A stretch of DNA of 64,000 nucleotides. It comes from Babesia bovis T2Bo (taxonomy: Eukaryota; Apicomplexa; Aconoidasida; Piroplasmida; Babesiidae). Where the stretch lies: assembly GCF_000165395.2 (NCBI RefSeq), contig NW_026261572.1, positions 372,001-436,000 on the forward strand, read 5' to 3'. The position numbers and the translations under genes were made by a program. Positions 18,401 to 28,138 of the stretch are shown here, one piece after another. Position 1 is the stretch's first letter; each line of letters begins with the position of its first letter. The notes beneath the pieces were generated by a model. That model ran no database searches. It was not told where the DNA came from and saw only the letters and a list, made by a program, of their open reading frames with translations.

Positions 18401-20189
18401 TCATGAAAAGATTGAGCACGTGCCGGAAGACCCGGAATTGTCAACGCTGCTATACAGGTTGTTTGGGACATCATGTGTAAATGCAGGAGATTATGTTGGA
18501 TTGTCAAAGGTAATGGACCAGGCGTCGCCATCCGATATCCCAAAGCTTGCATCGTTCTTGAAAGAGGCTGTTTTTAATCTACCAGATAAACTAGATCGTA
18601 GTACTGTTGATTTGGAGGACTCACAGGTATCACTATTCGAAGTGCTCACAGGGCCAGACACTGATACCGGTGTCGAGCCAATATCTTCATACCCAGACCT
18701 GAAAGTAGATGACCTTTCCATGCGAAGTGCAATACTGAAGTTGCTCAGCAGGGTTAACCTAACAAAAGTGGAGGTGTGCCAGCAGGATAAGATGAAAATA
18801 TCGTTTGATACGCTGGCACACCATTTTACAGGTAACAGTGCAAGCGGGTTGCTCAGCAAAGCCTTTGGAAAAGCTGAAACTGGGCTCTCATCGATTAACA
18901 TCAAGAAGATGCAGTTCGAATCGCTCAAAGGAAAGTTCTTCGCGTTATCGAAAAGGAATATGGACGCCTTTAACGTCTGCTTTTTGCCGCTGCTGAATTA
19001 CTACAGTACCGGGGTTATATGCCATACGAATTATGTATTAGAAGACCCAGAACACCTGGAAATGGATGCGTCGCCCAGGGGAGCTATAAAGTGGCCCACA
19101 TACTCACAAACCGAACTGTTGCAACTGCTTCGTGGGCATACCCAGCTAGGTGTAATGATGCTACTAGAAAATTGTAACTTCAAGCCGAATATGCTTTTTA
19201 TCGAGCAGATGCATAGAATATTCCACAACTTCAATGTACACCAGTGCCTGCGGGTCCTGGCAGAGGTAATTCCTACCCTCGTTAAATTCAGCTGGCCGAG
19301 TTACCTGATATCACACCTGGAAACGGTAGTGCAGTTCCTAGAACAGTTTAGAACATTCCCTTTGGATGCAGATATTTATATAGGACGCTTCGTGGCAAGT
19401 GCCAAGTACAGAATGGAGTTGTTTTCCCAAATCTCTACATATCTACTGGATAATGTGGATGATGTGCTGCATATATACAGATGCCTGGATAACCTGTTTT
19501 CTTGCAAGCAGCTTGTAACACGCCGGGAAATCACTAGAATCGAGTGTATCACAGAGGAATTGACAGGATCTATATGGCATAATAACCCGCCTGTAACACA
19601 AGGGTTTGGTATAGAAGATACACTACTAATGCAGGAGTATGTCCATGTACTCATAAGGTCACTCGAGAAGAATATATGGGAAGCAAATCCAAATGAACTG
19701 GCTTCAAAGGTTAAGGGTGTTGAGCCAGATTTCTTAAACCTGGGAGACCAATATCGCGACTCACTAATAGCCATGTATAGTGTATACGTGCAGAAAAGAA
19801 TGCATAAACCAGTACATTGGCTCTTATGGAGGAAGCTTGTGTGCCGTTACCTCCATGTGTACCCAAATGATATAGAGCTCTTTAACGAATTGTACATGCC
19901 AGAGTCAGAGGACATGATCAATTTGCTGGAAGTGTTGCTACGAACTACAGATGGCTTTGATATCACGGAAGTTGATAGGTTTGACACATTCAAACGCAGA
20001 TTAACAAGAAAGATTAATGTCAGGAATTACTACGAAATAGCAAGCTACATGAGGCATGTAGATCCAATGGCAGCAAAGGAGATTATAGAGTCAGTACACG
20101 GTATGATTAAAATACCAGATAAAACACTGGGATTCGATGCAACCAGGCAACTGTACGAACTAGATATAAAATCAACCAGCCAATGGTAA
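15486..20189 (+). CDS. very large orphan protein (1567 aa), probably alpha-helical
   Basis: One uninterrupted exon starting at ATG 15486. I do not recognise it. The sequence is rich in Leu, Asp, Cys and Tyr with many short amphipathic helices and no signal peptide or clear membrane segment, which fits an alpha-solenoid scaffold such as a nucleoporin or a tether, but no motif proves this. A Cys-rich patch occurs around residues ~390-430 (CDCIDI ... CSCDEVY ... CLYCKT) and could bind metal. The acidic run near residues 55-70 is predicted disordered. It starts 257 bases after PMS2 on the same strand and converges with the USP7 gene, with stops 55 bases apart. A gene this long without introns stands out in an area where most neighbours are split. 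Confidence 0.8.
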   Translation: MVDPGPPNWLYEFRQCVSSTEDALECAKLAASYNPHSQRLENVDLTERYHGDSSDSDTTDCSDVTLGTVSDVYMCGYSAFIKSRDVQLDLAKVYLLISKALKSSRGLQPNDNAVWHTKRYLTPLMSRFKSYVVICIKLSEAATFDDDTQDANEDTMSSFGGLRKPMRKTETHFKLDPAEYRTITDPSEHLHEGITSENGSNSMTMLSWPFYRDANCSDMFKLLCYTLMVGNFEAFSIILENHEPCIMKHIESHWSVLLSYIPICCDYAKCRNVVEKVFRLSNGCLEDSYIKLFDWIVWRLHIILKSTKCSFYLSYKYLKTMALLLCSGSTKSPAVVCRQHFLESLTAIMKQHMIINNYKTSYATGVQELESSKHIPLTEYLQLRASEKLQLFCDCIDIPSAKNVDCSCDEVYKDKYGIYPSCLYCKTLDGVVTLSKFFRWIKTVRCDIDLTNQYCDYNTEFARFFDSIKHCAYASIDDYMENIYSTLDECANSGIFETIYVLTKSIIGTQLRNRAQTIVFRVLFSRRFSYNMLGNYFMYKSIYMLIEDLTEDGELDITDLGDSHLNALCTGYTPSDKHHQNPKYAHFLKSWEKANGKLTYQLVRDVITCELNFAESLLNIFSLVQLPLGNKIFYVDVGEITNALYDSDTALMLMQRILVYIMDHQLTIEDFRNALYSLTDVVSYINDVSIQEVYTMFFYTIATSCNHVGYLEALCDVWFASHNKGIAGIGLFLREALLAAKATVYLLSNQHYVNPTLMRMVTDIMHNIHVSLPDRLCFKHRVHGNSMDIHDVIGTFLDFLGIDWDGQSLDKGMNILSMLDNANNSNYIPDQDVIIADIKTLGLLQRMSTVLIDLDCDMNSLETRLGTLCNSLYHCKTRIVQDAFGNLASILITKADAAVPNSEAYWEFTIFAAILCTSVPQDIEPSDNDAKDLGHVIQLIKTSGTIVLPKHLRQGVSEILEVLRCLVHDGQHHEKIEHVPEDPELSTLLYRLFGTSCVNAGDYVGLSKVMDQASPSDIPKLASFLKEAVFNLPDKLDRSTVDLEDSQVSLFEVLTGPDTDTGVEPISSYPDLKVDDLSMRSAILKLLSRVNLTKVEVCQQDKMKISFDTLAHHFTGNSASGLLSKAFGKAETGLSSINIKKMQFESLKGKFFALSKRNMDAFNVCFLPLLNYYSTGVICHTNYVLEDPEHLEMDASPRGAIKWPTYSQTELLQLLRGHTQLGVMMLLENCNFKPNMLFIEQMHRIFHNFNVHQCLRVLAEVIPTLVKFSWPSYLISHLETVVQFLEQFRTFPLDADIYIGRFVASAKYRMELFSQISTYLLDNVDDVLHIYRCLDNLFSCKQLVTRREITRIECITEELTGSIWHNNPPVTQGFGIEDTLLMQEYVHVLIRSLEKNIWEANPNELASKVKGVEPDFLNLGDQYRDSLIAMYSVYVQKRMHKPVHWLLWRKLVCRYLHVYPNDIELFNELYMPESEDMINLLEVLLRTTDGFDITEVDRFDTFKRRLTRKINVRNYYEIASYMRHVDPMAAKEIIESVHGMIKIPDKTLGFDATRQLYELDIKSTSQW

Positions 20190-20244
20190 ACAATATTGAA
20201 TTTATATATACTAGAGAATTTTAACATAGGGTTAAAATGATGCA

Positions 20245-23200
20245 TTAACCGATGCGCATCGCACAAAAACTGCGCGACTTGTCAAAAGGCTTAGGGTGCT
20301 CAGCCAGTAGCTTTATGTCATCACTCTTTTCCCAATCCAACCGGTCGTCATTGGCCTTCCACGAACGGTTGTAACCATCCATCTGCTGAAAAAAGGACCA
20401 ACGGTCCCATTCACGCTTAGGTAAAGATAGTTTCTCTTTAATAGCAGACTTAATCTCAGCCAAAGTCCAATAGGGGTCCACAAGAAGTTGGAATGGGTGA
20501 CCAAAAGTCTCGTGGTCAGGAGTTTGATGCAGTACCGTAAGAGGTACCACCTGACTCTTATGTAGGCGCTCCTGCTCCTCCAAAGACCAGTCTGGCTCAA
20601 TACGAAGAGGAGCTGACAACAGATTCCTTATGTTGGCATTCACATATTGAGGAAGCTCACCCAATAAACTGGAAGGGTCCACTACAGCAAAAGAGTCAGT
20701 AATAGTCTCAATCATGCGCCAACGGATAGAAGTGTCCAGTTTCATATGTCGAGCTACCACCTCGCAGAAATCGTGGACTGTAATGTCCACGGGAACATGA
20801 CCCATACAAACACCAACCGATTCAACCCGAGTGTTGAATACTTGTACAACAAAGGTTAGCGATGTGATAGTGCACTTTTTCAATAACTCGGCATAGCACA
20901 GAGGAAATACGGCCATGGATATGACGTTGTTCTCCTTAACGACATTGTTATTAAACGCGGTTACCGCCGCACTGCTTAACCCAGCGTCAGCGGAACGAGA
21001 TGTTCTAACGCTGTCGACGCAGTCAGTAGACGAGTCGTTGTTACTGGGAAGAGTTATTATCTGACCAGTAGGCAACGGATGGTCATATGAATCAGTAATT
21101 ACCTCGGTATTATAATCCGGATTACGGTCACTTTCAAGACTGTGGTCGCTAACGGCTGCATTGCTATTAATGCTGCCGGAACGCATCACCGCATCGGGAT
21201 ATTCCGGATCGTGACGCACTGATTTGCCAAGGGCTACAAACAAGTCCGAAAGAGGCTTCTGAACAAAACCAAGAGATCCATCACGATTGCAAAAGTCGTC
21301 AAGCGACACTGGAGATATCCAAATTGATTCTAATTTCAAAGGATGATGGGAGTAGAATAATACATGGGCGGGGTCAACTCCCATGGACCAACAGATATAC
21401 CTTAAAGCGTGTTTACAGGGAACCCGAAGGTCTAGGGTAAATTGCATAGTCCTTATAGGACCCATCACTGTATTAGACTCGTCAAAGGCAGCATTGCTAT
21501 CCGAGATGTTACTGTCCGATTTCACAGGAGATGTGCAACAGTTAGTCCAAGCACCGAGTTGTTCCAAGGGATTATAGAGCTTGAAAGTTATATTTACAAC
21601 ATTCAAACGCCAATCGATGTAACTGGGAAAGTCATATATCGGGAAAATGTTGACCTTCTGGTATCTGATCACCTCCTTATCAGCAACCATAGCCCAGCGG
21701 GACTGTAATTCCCTCATTACGCTAGTGTGGTCCAGGTTAGGGAGTGATGTGGGTGCGCCAGCACCCAAGTCGCCTGACTGATATGAAAATGGACCATTGC
21801 CATAGTCGCTTATAATAGGAACCGTGGGCTCAAAGTCCTCCTTTTGAGTAAACTTAGAGTCGGCCTCCTCTATAGCACGGCGCATGGATTCAGTAGGGCG
21901 GAAGTTGCAAACCAATAGGTTGCCATGAGCAAGCTTCTGGTCGCCCAGAGTTTTGTTCAGTGCCACTGCATCGTAAAGACTTGATAGCTCTACATACCAG
22001 TTCAAGTGTAGCGATTCATCGTGCATAATTTTCTCCACAGCCGTGTCCATATCGGAGATAGAGCTCTCCACGGTGTCCAGGGAATCGATCCTGGAAATAC
22101 AACGTGATATACCAGATACATTGTATGGAGTCACCTGGTTCTGTTTCATCATATCTAGGACCTTACGTAGCACAGTGCCAGATATCTGAGAAATGCATCG
22201 ATTTGTAGAAACATAAGTTACATCCACACAAATCAAACCGTCACCATCAGGGTGATCAGAAAATATGTCAAAGTACTTCACAAAAACCAAAATCTGAGGT
22301 GGAGTGACCACGGATTGGCGTGGAGGCCTTGGGACGTAAAGAAGATAGAGAGTAGGGTCATATACCTGGAATGCATCACGATGTATAAGGGAAATCAACC
22401 AGTGCAAAGTATCACTCCCGCCATTGTGTGAAGTACGAATTTCAGATAAACAGCCAAAACGATTGGTAGCCTTGTTCAATCCCATAATGAAATAGTTGTC
22501 AGGACCCTTGCCATCACTGATACCAATGTCCAGAGCGATGCTCAACTGATGCAAGGCATCCGAAAGACTTGTGGAACGAGCAAAGGTAATTGTCTTGCCA
22601 CCCAACCAACCCATAAAAGGCTGATCTAAAAACTTGAGGCCTACAAAGTCACTTTTATCAAATACCTTGACTTTAATAAAATGACTGAGACGTTCGCGCA
22701 CACGGTGACGTAAGTTATACAGACGTTCCTCCAAAGAGCAGCGAGTTATCATGCTGTAGTGTTCCTTAACAGGATCACAAGGACCCAAAATGTCATCAAC
22801 CGCATCCTTGAGGACATATATTAATATATAGGCGTTGTAGTTCTTAGGACGACGAAACGCTTTTACGGATGCGTTGTCCTCTGATTCACAGTAGTTATAA
22901 CAATCAGGCTCCTCACCACCAAAGTTGTCACCAATAACTGCGTACTCACTGACCTTGCAAACGGTCTCGTCGTCAAAACGATACCATTCACCATTGCTAG
23001 ATGCAGCAAAGGCATAGTAATGACCACTGTTTATAGAACCGTGGTGAACCGATACAGCCTGAAGAACATACTTGCCACCAGAAGAACAAAATGGAGATAG
23101 ATCGATCTCTTTATAAAACTCAAAACGGTCGTTTAACTTGACAGTGTCCATGCGCTGTAAGTCAAAAGTAAAGCGCTTCAACAAAAATACACAAGTGGGT

Positions 23201-24585
23201 GGGAATTTCAAAAAACGAATGCCTTTACGAGCACGCTGCTTACCATGACCCTCAGCCTCATACATGTTCTCACCATCAAGAATCTCAGCCTCAGTCAACT
23301 TACGAAGTGATTCGTAAATGTCAGAACAACCCTGAATATCAAGTTGAATGTCCTCAAAAGTCTCAACACGACATGACTTGTACTGTATGTCAATGCACTC
23401 AATGTAGGTCTCCATCTCCCCTTCAAACATGTTCTTAACAGAGCCTTCCACAGGCGTGCCCTTCATCTGCTCCTCCATCTTGTCAAGCAATAGCTTCAAT
23501 AACTCATGGGAGTCCTGCTGAGTAAACATATCAGAGGAATCCCAACCAAATGAACGCATCAATTCCTTGCAAGGAGGAGCATAAGGGGCATATCGCAACT
23601 TGTAAAATAAATTCTGTAACGCCAAACTGACACTGGGAACCTTCTTCTTCTCCTCTTCCTCCTCTATCAATATAGCGCAACACTCGTTCTCGTCAAGGTC
23701 CATATCGGGAATTGGGTCCTCAACGACCTCTAAATCGGTGTCCTGGTCATTTATCGAACCGCTAGTGTCATGCGTCTTTCGTTTGCTGTTTTTGTATGTG
23801 TCTGTGTAAGACGATGTATGGGAGGCACCGCCAGCAGACCTGTCTAATCGCTTCATGATATCGTATGAACGGCGGCCTATCATCTCATCAGGTCGGAAAT
23901 TTAAAAGATATACAGTCTTCCTAAATTTAGTAATGCTATATAAACTCTGTAAAAGAGCATTCATATAACACGTGGCGCCGTGATTCTGCAAACCAACGAA
24001 ACCTGTAGCCTTACGACAGTCATATGTGTGGTCACGAGAAGCACGATTCACCTCAGCACCCATAGGATAAACACCACCACGCAAAAGTAAATCGCCATTC
24101 TTGTTCAAAAAACCACCGTCTATAATCTGCTGGTGAGTAATGAAACCCTGCCAACCACGGTCAGACTCAGTAGAAGAAAAGTTAAAAGTATCCTTCTTAT
24201 AAAGTGACATTTGAATGTCATTCATGTGAATCACAAAAATGCAAAAACGAGTACCGTAACATATCCAGTTCTCAGGCCAGTCGTCCTTTGGAGCACACTC
24301 AATATAGGCAGATATCCGAATGTCGGAAATAGTATTGCCGCTGTCACTGTGAGGACAAACAGGGAATAACATAAGACGAAATCTCATATTAGGAAGATCC
24401 TTCCAATCAGAATAAATGTTCAAGTTTGCCAACTCACGAAGCTTGTTCTCAGGGTCACCATTGGCCTGTAACTGCGATACCGGAGTAATTATCTTACGCC
24501 GAAAATTAGGCACCAATAACTCAACCTCATTAGCCGATAATGGCGGTAAGCCGGCAGGAATAATGTGGTCCGCCGCCTGCTCCAT
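20245..24585 (-). CDS. USP7: ubiquitin-specific protease, USP7/UBP12 type with MATH domain
   Basis: Single exon, 1446 aa, ATG at 24585-24583. Residues ~54-172 form a MATH domain. The USP core starts with the Cys box GLQNHGATCYMNALLQSLY (catalytic Cys ~206). Next are QQDSHELL (~357) and the His box NSGHYYAF (His ~522) with the YRFDDE acidic residue close by. An acidic, Lys/Glu-rich insertion lies between residues ~250 and 316. After ~residue 560 a long C-terminal half matches the ubiquitin-like repeats of USP7, including MRFR/GYNRSWK-like blocks and an EKLSLPKREWDRW segment near the end. It removes ubiquitin from substrates chosen through the MATH and UBL parts, likely in nucleus and cytosol. 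All three catalytic positions are present, so it should be active. Confidence 0.93.
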   Translation of the reverse strand: MEQAADHIIPAGLPPLSANEVELLVPNFRRKIITPVSQLQANGDPENKLRELANLNIYSDWKDLPNMRFRLMLFPVCPHSDSGNTISDIRISAYIECAPKDDWPENWICYGTRFCIFVIHMNDIQMSLYKKDTFNFSSTESDRGWQGFITHQQIIDGGFLNKNGDLLLRGGVYPMGAEVNRASRDHTYDCRKATGFVGLQNHGATCYMNALLQSLYSITKFRKTVYLLNFRPDEMIGRRSYDIMKRLDRSAGGASHTSSYTDTYKNSKRKTHDTSGSINDQDTDLEVVEDPIPDMDLDENECCAILIEEEEEKKKVPSVSLALQNLFYKLRYAPYAPPCKELMRSFGWDSSDMFTQQDSHELLKLLLDKMEEQMKGTPVEGSVKNMFEGEMETYIECIDIQYKSCRVETFEDIQLDIQGCSDIYESLRKLTEAEILDGENMYEAEGHGKQRARKGIRFLKFPPTCVFLLKRFTFDLQRMDTVKLNDRFEFYKEIDLSPFCSSGGKYVLQAVSVHHGSINSGHYYAFAASSNGEWYRFDDETVCKVSEYAVIGDNFGGEEPDCYNYCESEDNASVKAFRRPKNYNAYILIYVLKDAVDDILGPCDPVKEHYSMITRCSLEERLYNLRHRVRERLSHFIKVKVFDKSDFVGLKFLDQPFMGWLGGKTITFARSTSLSDALHQLSIALDIGISDGKGPDNYFIMGLNKATNRFGCLSEIRTSHNGGSDTLHWLISLIHRDAFQVYDPTLYLLYVPRPPRQSVVTPPQILVFVKYFDIFSDHPDGDGLICVDVTYVSTNRCISQISGTVLRKVLDMMKQNQVTPYNVSGISRCISRIDSLDTVESSISDMDTAVEKIMHDESLHLNWYVELSSLYDAVALNKTLGDQKLAHGNLLVCNFRPTESMRRAIEEADSKFTQKEDFEPTVPIISDYGNGPFSYQSGDLGAGAPTSLPNLDHTSVMRELQSRWAMVADKEVIRYQKVNIFPIYDFPSYIDWRLNVVNITFKLYNPLEQLGAWTNCCTSPVKSDSNISDSNAAFDESNTVMGPIRTMQFTLDLRVPCKHALRYICWSMGVDPAHVLFYSHHPLKLESIWISPVSLDDFCNRDGSLGFVQKPLSDLFVALGKSVRHDPEYPDAVMRSGSINSNAAVSDHSLESDRNPDYNTEVITDSYDHPLPTGQIITLPSNNDSSTDCVDSVRTSRSADAGLSSAAVTAFNNNVVKENNVISMAVFPLCYAELLKKCTITSLTFVVQVFNTRVESVGVCMGHVPVDITVHDFCEVVARHMKLDTSIRWRMIETITDSFAVVDPSSLLGELPQYVNANIRNLLSAPLRIEPDWSLEEQERLHKSQVVPLTVLHQTPDHETFGHPFQLLVDPYWTLAEIKSAIKEKLSLPKREWDRWSFFQQMDGYNRSWKANDDRLDWEKSDDIKLLAEHPKPFDKSRSFCAMRIG

Positions 24586-25035
24586 CGTCCAACTTGTCTA
24601 CGGAGCGCTAGTCTCCCGTGATATATGTCAAATCATACCGATGGCGTAGTTCAAAACTAATAAGCGAGCTTTAACATACTCACTAAAATATTAATCCTAT
24701 CAAAACGAATGTTATAACACAACGAATCGTTATTAAAGCAATGTGTCAAAAGCAAGGCCAATTGCCGCTGATAGAGACCGTAATAACACCTATCAATTCA
24801 ATCAACATATACACATTGCAACATCAATAATATGAGGCATTTTAACCAAATGATTCCGTGTAATATCGATGAAATAGGGGACGGCAATACAATGGCAAAA
24901 GCTCAACTGCCCCATGGAAATGAAGACAACTTAAATATAAATCAAGAACTATTTACACATACCAGCCCGGAACATAATGATTGTTATAATAACCTGAATC
25001 TATCTGCCATAACCGGCCACGAGCGTACAGTCACC
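24586..25035. other. 450-bp region between divergent genes, possibly 5' UTR of the downstream orphan
   Basis: The plus-strand frame of the next gene is open from an earlier ATG at 24832, so part of this stretch may be coding. Otherwise it is AT-rich with no motif I can name. Confidence 0.4.
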
Positions 25036-26060
25036 ATGCAAGTTGCTTTTGTAGGCATATTATGTGCCTCCTTCCAATGCAATAACGTAAATAATCGAAT
25101 AAAAGTTTGGGCAAAAAACAATAATGAAGGGAAAAGTAAAAAACATAAAGGCGGTAGAAGTAAGTATTAGGTGTATGTGTAGAAGCGATCTTCATAACCT
25201 ACAGGAGAAATTACTTACGAATTACCTCCCTACGCTTTCACCCAGAGCCCAGATGATTATGAACATATAAAGTAAGTTGTTGACGTAATGCGTGTGGTTA
25301 TAGAAGCCTATATACAGGGAACACACTTAGGTCACTTATGCTATATACACAAGTTATATATGATCACTACGTTATCTGGTATTGTGTCTAATTTGTTAAC
25401 GAAGTGATGTGTTTGATTTCGAAGTTTATGTGTACGTACCTTCGGATTGATGTGCATTGTCTTTGCTTATCATGTCTATTCGTTTTATGGCCTTTAGTGT
25501 ATCATTATCTATCCTAAAGAAATGCTGAAACCGTTGTTCGTGGTTGAATCTTTATAATATATTGCAGAGATCCGAATAAACTCTTAACAGTTATGTGGAA
25601 GGACTACGCAGATAGCACCGGAGATTTAGATCCTAAACTAAATAGACCAACGAGACATTATCCAGCACATCATTATAGACGTGAAATTCAGCAAAAAATA
25701 GGTTGGCAGAGAAAGGAATCTAGGGTACAGGACATACTACGCAAGGCCACTGTGCCCCTGCCAGAAGATGATTGTTCAATGCTGCCACCGAATTTACGGC
25801 CACGAATATTGGAGGCTTTCAACAAATATGAAGAGTGGTTGAACATATCTAACGCTAGGCGTTCAGCCAATAAGGAAACTAAACAGAATGTAACAGATGT
25901 GAGTCCATTAAATAGTATTCCAATGGACCAAATTAAAGAGTCGGATTCAGAAGAAGAGGACATTTTAGATAATGAACAAGATTTAAATTATGAAATCGCA
26001 GATGAACTTGAATATTGGAATGATTTTGAGGATTCCGATATCACTAATTTCGATGGGTAA
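25036..26060 (+). CDS. orphan protein with possible signal peptide, three exons
   Basis: Exons 25036-25159, 25205-25271 and 25568-26060 join in phase (introns 45 and 296 nt) to 227 aa. The chosen ATG at 25036 gives MQVAFVGILCASFQC, which looks like a short signal peptide, followed by a basic Asn/Lys-rich stretch (NNNEGKSKKHKGGR) resembling a plastid transit peptide. An earlier in-frame ATG at 24832 would add 68 residues and bury that leader. Exon 2 encodes ITYELPPYAFTQSPDDYEH. Exon 3 has YPAHHYRREIQQKIGW, a PPNLRPRILEAFNKYEEW segment and a strongly acidic C-terminus. I do not recognise the family; apicoplast delivery is a guess from the leader. The 296-nt intron is long for this window. A small 67-nt exon 2 is supported only by frame continuity. 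Confidence 0.6.
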
Positions 26061-26410
26061 CCAGTGTTATACATCATATCGACTTGATCGCAAGAAATCT
26101 CATACCATGTTTCATTGGTTAAACAAGCTATATCCTGAAGTCGGAGAATATTTGATTGGGGAAATATGCTGTCCATACTACGCATCGCAATATATATACT
26201 AGAATGTAAGAAGTTCTGGTTATTAAATCTTGATCGGGTACCGCTTAGTGACTGATCTATTAAGGTTTACTGCCCCGAAACACTAACATATAGTGTAGAC
26301 AGCAAATCATTATATAATTAACCCATGATGTGTATTTCTATTAAACCAATTTTAAATAGATTAGCCCCTGAAATGTTGGTTACTATATTCACATATGAAG
26401 TGCATCAACG
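26061..26410. other. 350-bp convergent intergenic region
   Basis: The region between two convergent genes is AT-rich, with only short shadow reading frames and no RNA-like structure that I could see. Confidence 0.5.
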
Positions 26411-27435
26411 TCACATGAGCCTCAGCTTATTAGCTACATTATGCTCCTTAGCTAACTCAGCACGTAACATTTCAAGCTCATCCTCTATAGACACCTTACG
26501 CTTGCGTTCTGCGTCAGATAAACCCCTTGATTTCGATATGCGATCTAGTTGGTCTATGGCCCTGTTGAGCCTCCTAATCTCATTCTCTAAGTCAAGAGTC
26601 TTGGCAGCCTGAACGTCAGCCTCAACATATTTGCGCAATTCCTTGGTTAATTGGCTAGTATGATGCCAAAGAATAGGGTTGTTTAAGCGAAATTTCCTAG
26701 GAGCTCCACATGATGCAACCTGCGTAATTGGTATCGAGAAAAATCTAACCTACATCATCTCCGACGATTTTTTCCAACTCGGTTTTTATATTGCCCTCGA
26801 TTTCATTCCCCCCGTTAATGCGATTTTCTAGTACCAGCGATTCGAGCAACTCAGCAAACTCCTGCAAAGAGCAACCGCTGACAATACGGTGGTCACGCGA
26901 TTCACCTACGCCACCTGCGATAAACTGCTCAACCAATGGGTGCTTCTCTTCTATGCCAAGACCCTCAAGAAATAAAATGGCATCTCTACGCGTGAACCCG
27001 TTTTCCTTAAGAAGGTCAAACTTAATAAAGTATCTAGCCACGTAGTCCAAGACCTCGCTATTTAAACACGCATTGAACCTAGAATTAATCAATGCCTCAA
27101 CACGCTTCGGTAGCGATGGACCGTACTTGATACTATAATAATGGCCAGTGACCTTTCGTCTTGATCTCTCAATATCGTATCCTGCAACAATATGGCATAC
27201 AGAAGTTTAACATACCCGAACTTATAAACACATAAGCGCTGTATATAGATGCTGCAACTCCAGTTAAACAACATGTTAACTTAAGTTGCCATATGAAATT
27301 ATCTATTCTGCTATGAGCATTGCTGTCCTCATCCACCCTGGACACGGCAGTTGTGGAAAATCCTCGGATACAATTTAGAGATGTACGCCGTCTACACTGA
27401 ATTGGCACAGTGGCAAATACCCTACATAAGCCCAT
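26411..27435 (-). CDS. orphan membrane/coiled-coil protein with mitochondrial-type leader
   Basis: Exons 27435-27216, 27181-26754 and 26719-26411 join in phase across two 34-nt introns; 318 aa. The start MGLCRVFATVPIQCRRRTSLNCIRGFSTTAVSR is a textbook mitochondrial presequence: no acidic residue, many Arg/Ser/Thr and an RGFS cleavage-like site. One membrane segment follows (LTCCLTGVAASIYSAYVFISSG, about residues 60-80). The C-terminal third is a charged coiled coil (ENEIRRLNRAIDQLDR ... EDELEMLRAELAKE). This suggests an inner-membrane anchored protein with a soluble helical domain. I cannot name it. The frame upstream is open to a TTG at 27465, but the ATG at 27435 is the natural start. Confidence 0.7.
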
Positions 27436-28138
27436 AGTGGCCAATGCAGTAACAATAATAAACAACTGTACAAGTTTTATAGAATCTCAGTTGAAAGTAT
27501 TCAATATATAAAAACTAGAACCGCCATTTTCTTCTTAATATTCTCATAGGTTAATCTCGAAATGCATATTATAAAATAAACTAGCTCTAACGAACGTAAT
27601 CACCAATGGTCGTGATTTATCCGAAATATAATGAATTAGACAACAAAATAGAGTCAACGTTCTAGAATCAAAGTAACATAACATGTACAAAGAACACAAA
27701 CAATATCATATATAGACCTTTTAGATCCAAGTTATAGATCTATGGAGTATTCCGATGTAAATTGTGGGTTACACATTATGGTTACGCGCAAGATAGCCTA
27801 GCATTCCATGTGAATACAAAATATTGCTGTCCAAAAAAATTTTAACCAATTATATATCGCACATAATTTTTATAAATCGCTAGAATCCTAACATTGAGTA
27901 TATTTGCAATAGGAGTCATAACAGTAGGTTAACATGAAGCTGTATGCCTTGAGGGACTCACGTAACACCAATGGAGCATTGTAGCATAAGATAGATGAAA
28001 TTGCACGCAATGTAAAAGTGATAGGCATGAGATATATTTTAATGGAACAGCTTCTTCATGGAAAGAATTGTGAGATATGATTCCTGGAATATGTGGATGG
28101 TATTATATATAGGCATATGATATCTACAATGGTTCAAT
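27436..28138. other. 703-bp divergent intergenic region
   Basis: Very AT-rich promoter-like DNA between divergent starts. No ORF longer than about 60 codons and no repeat or RNA signature seen. Confidence 0.55.
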
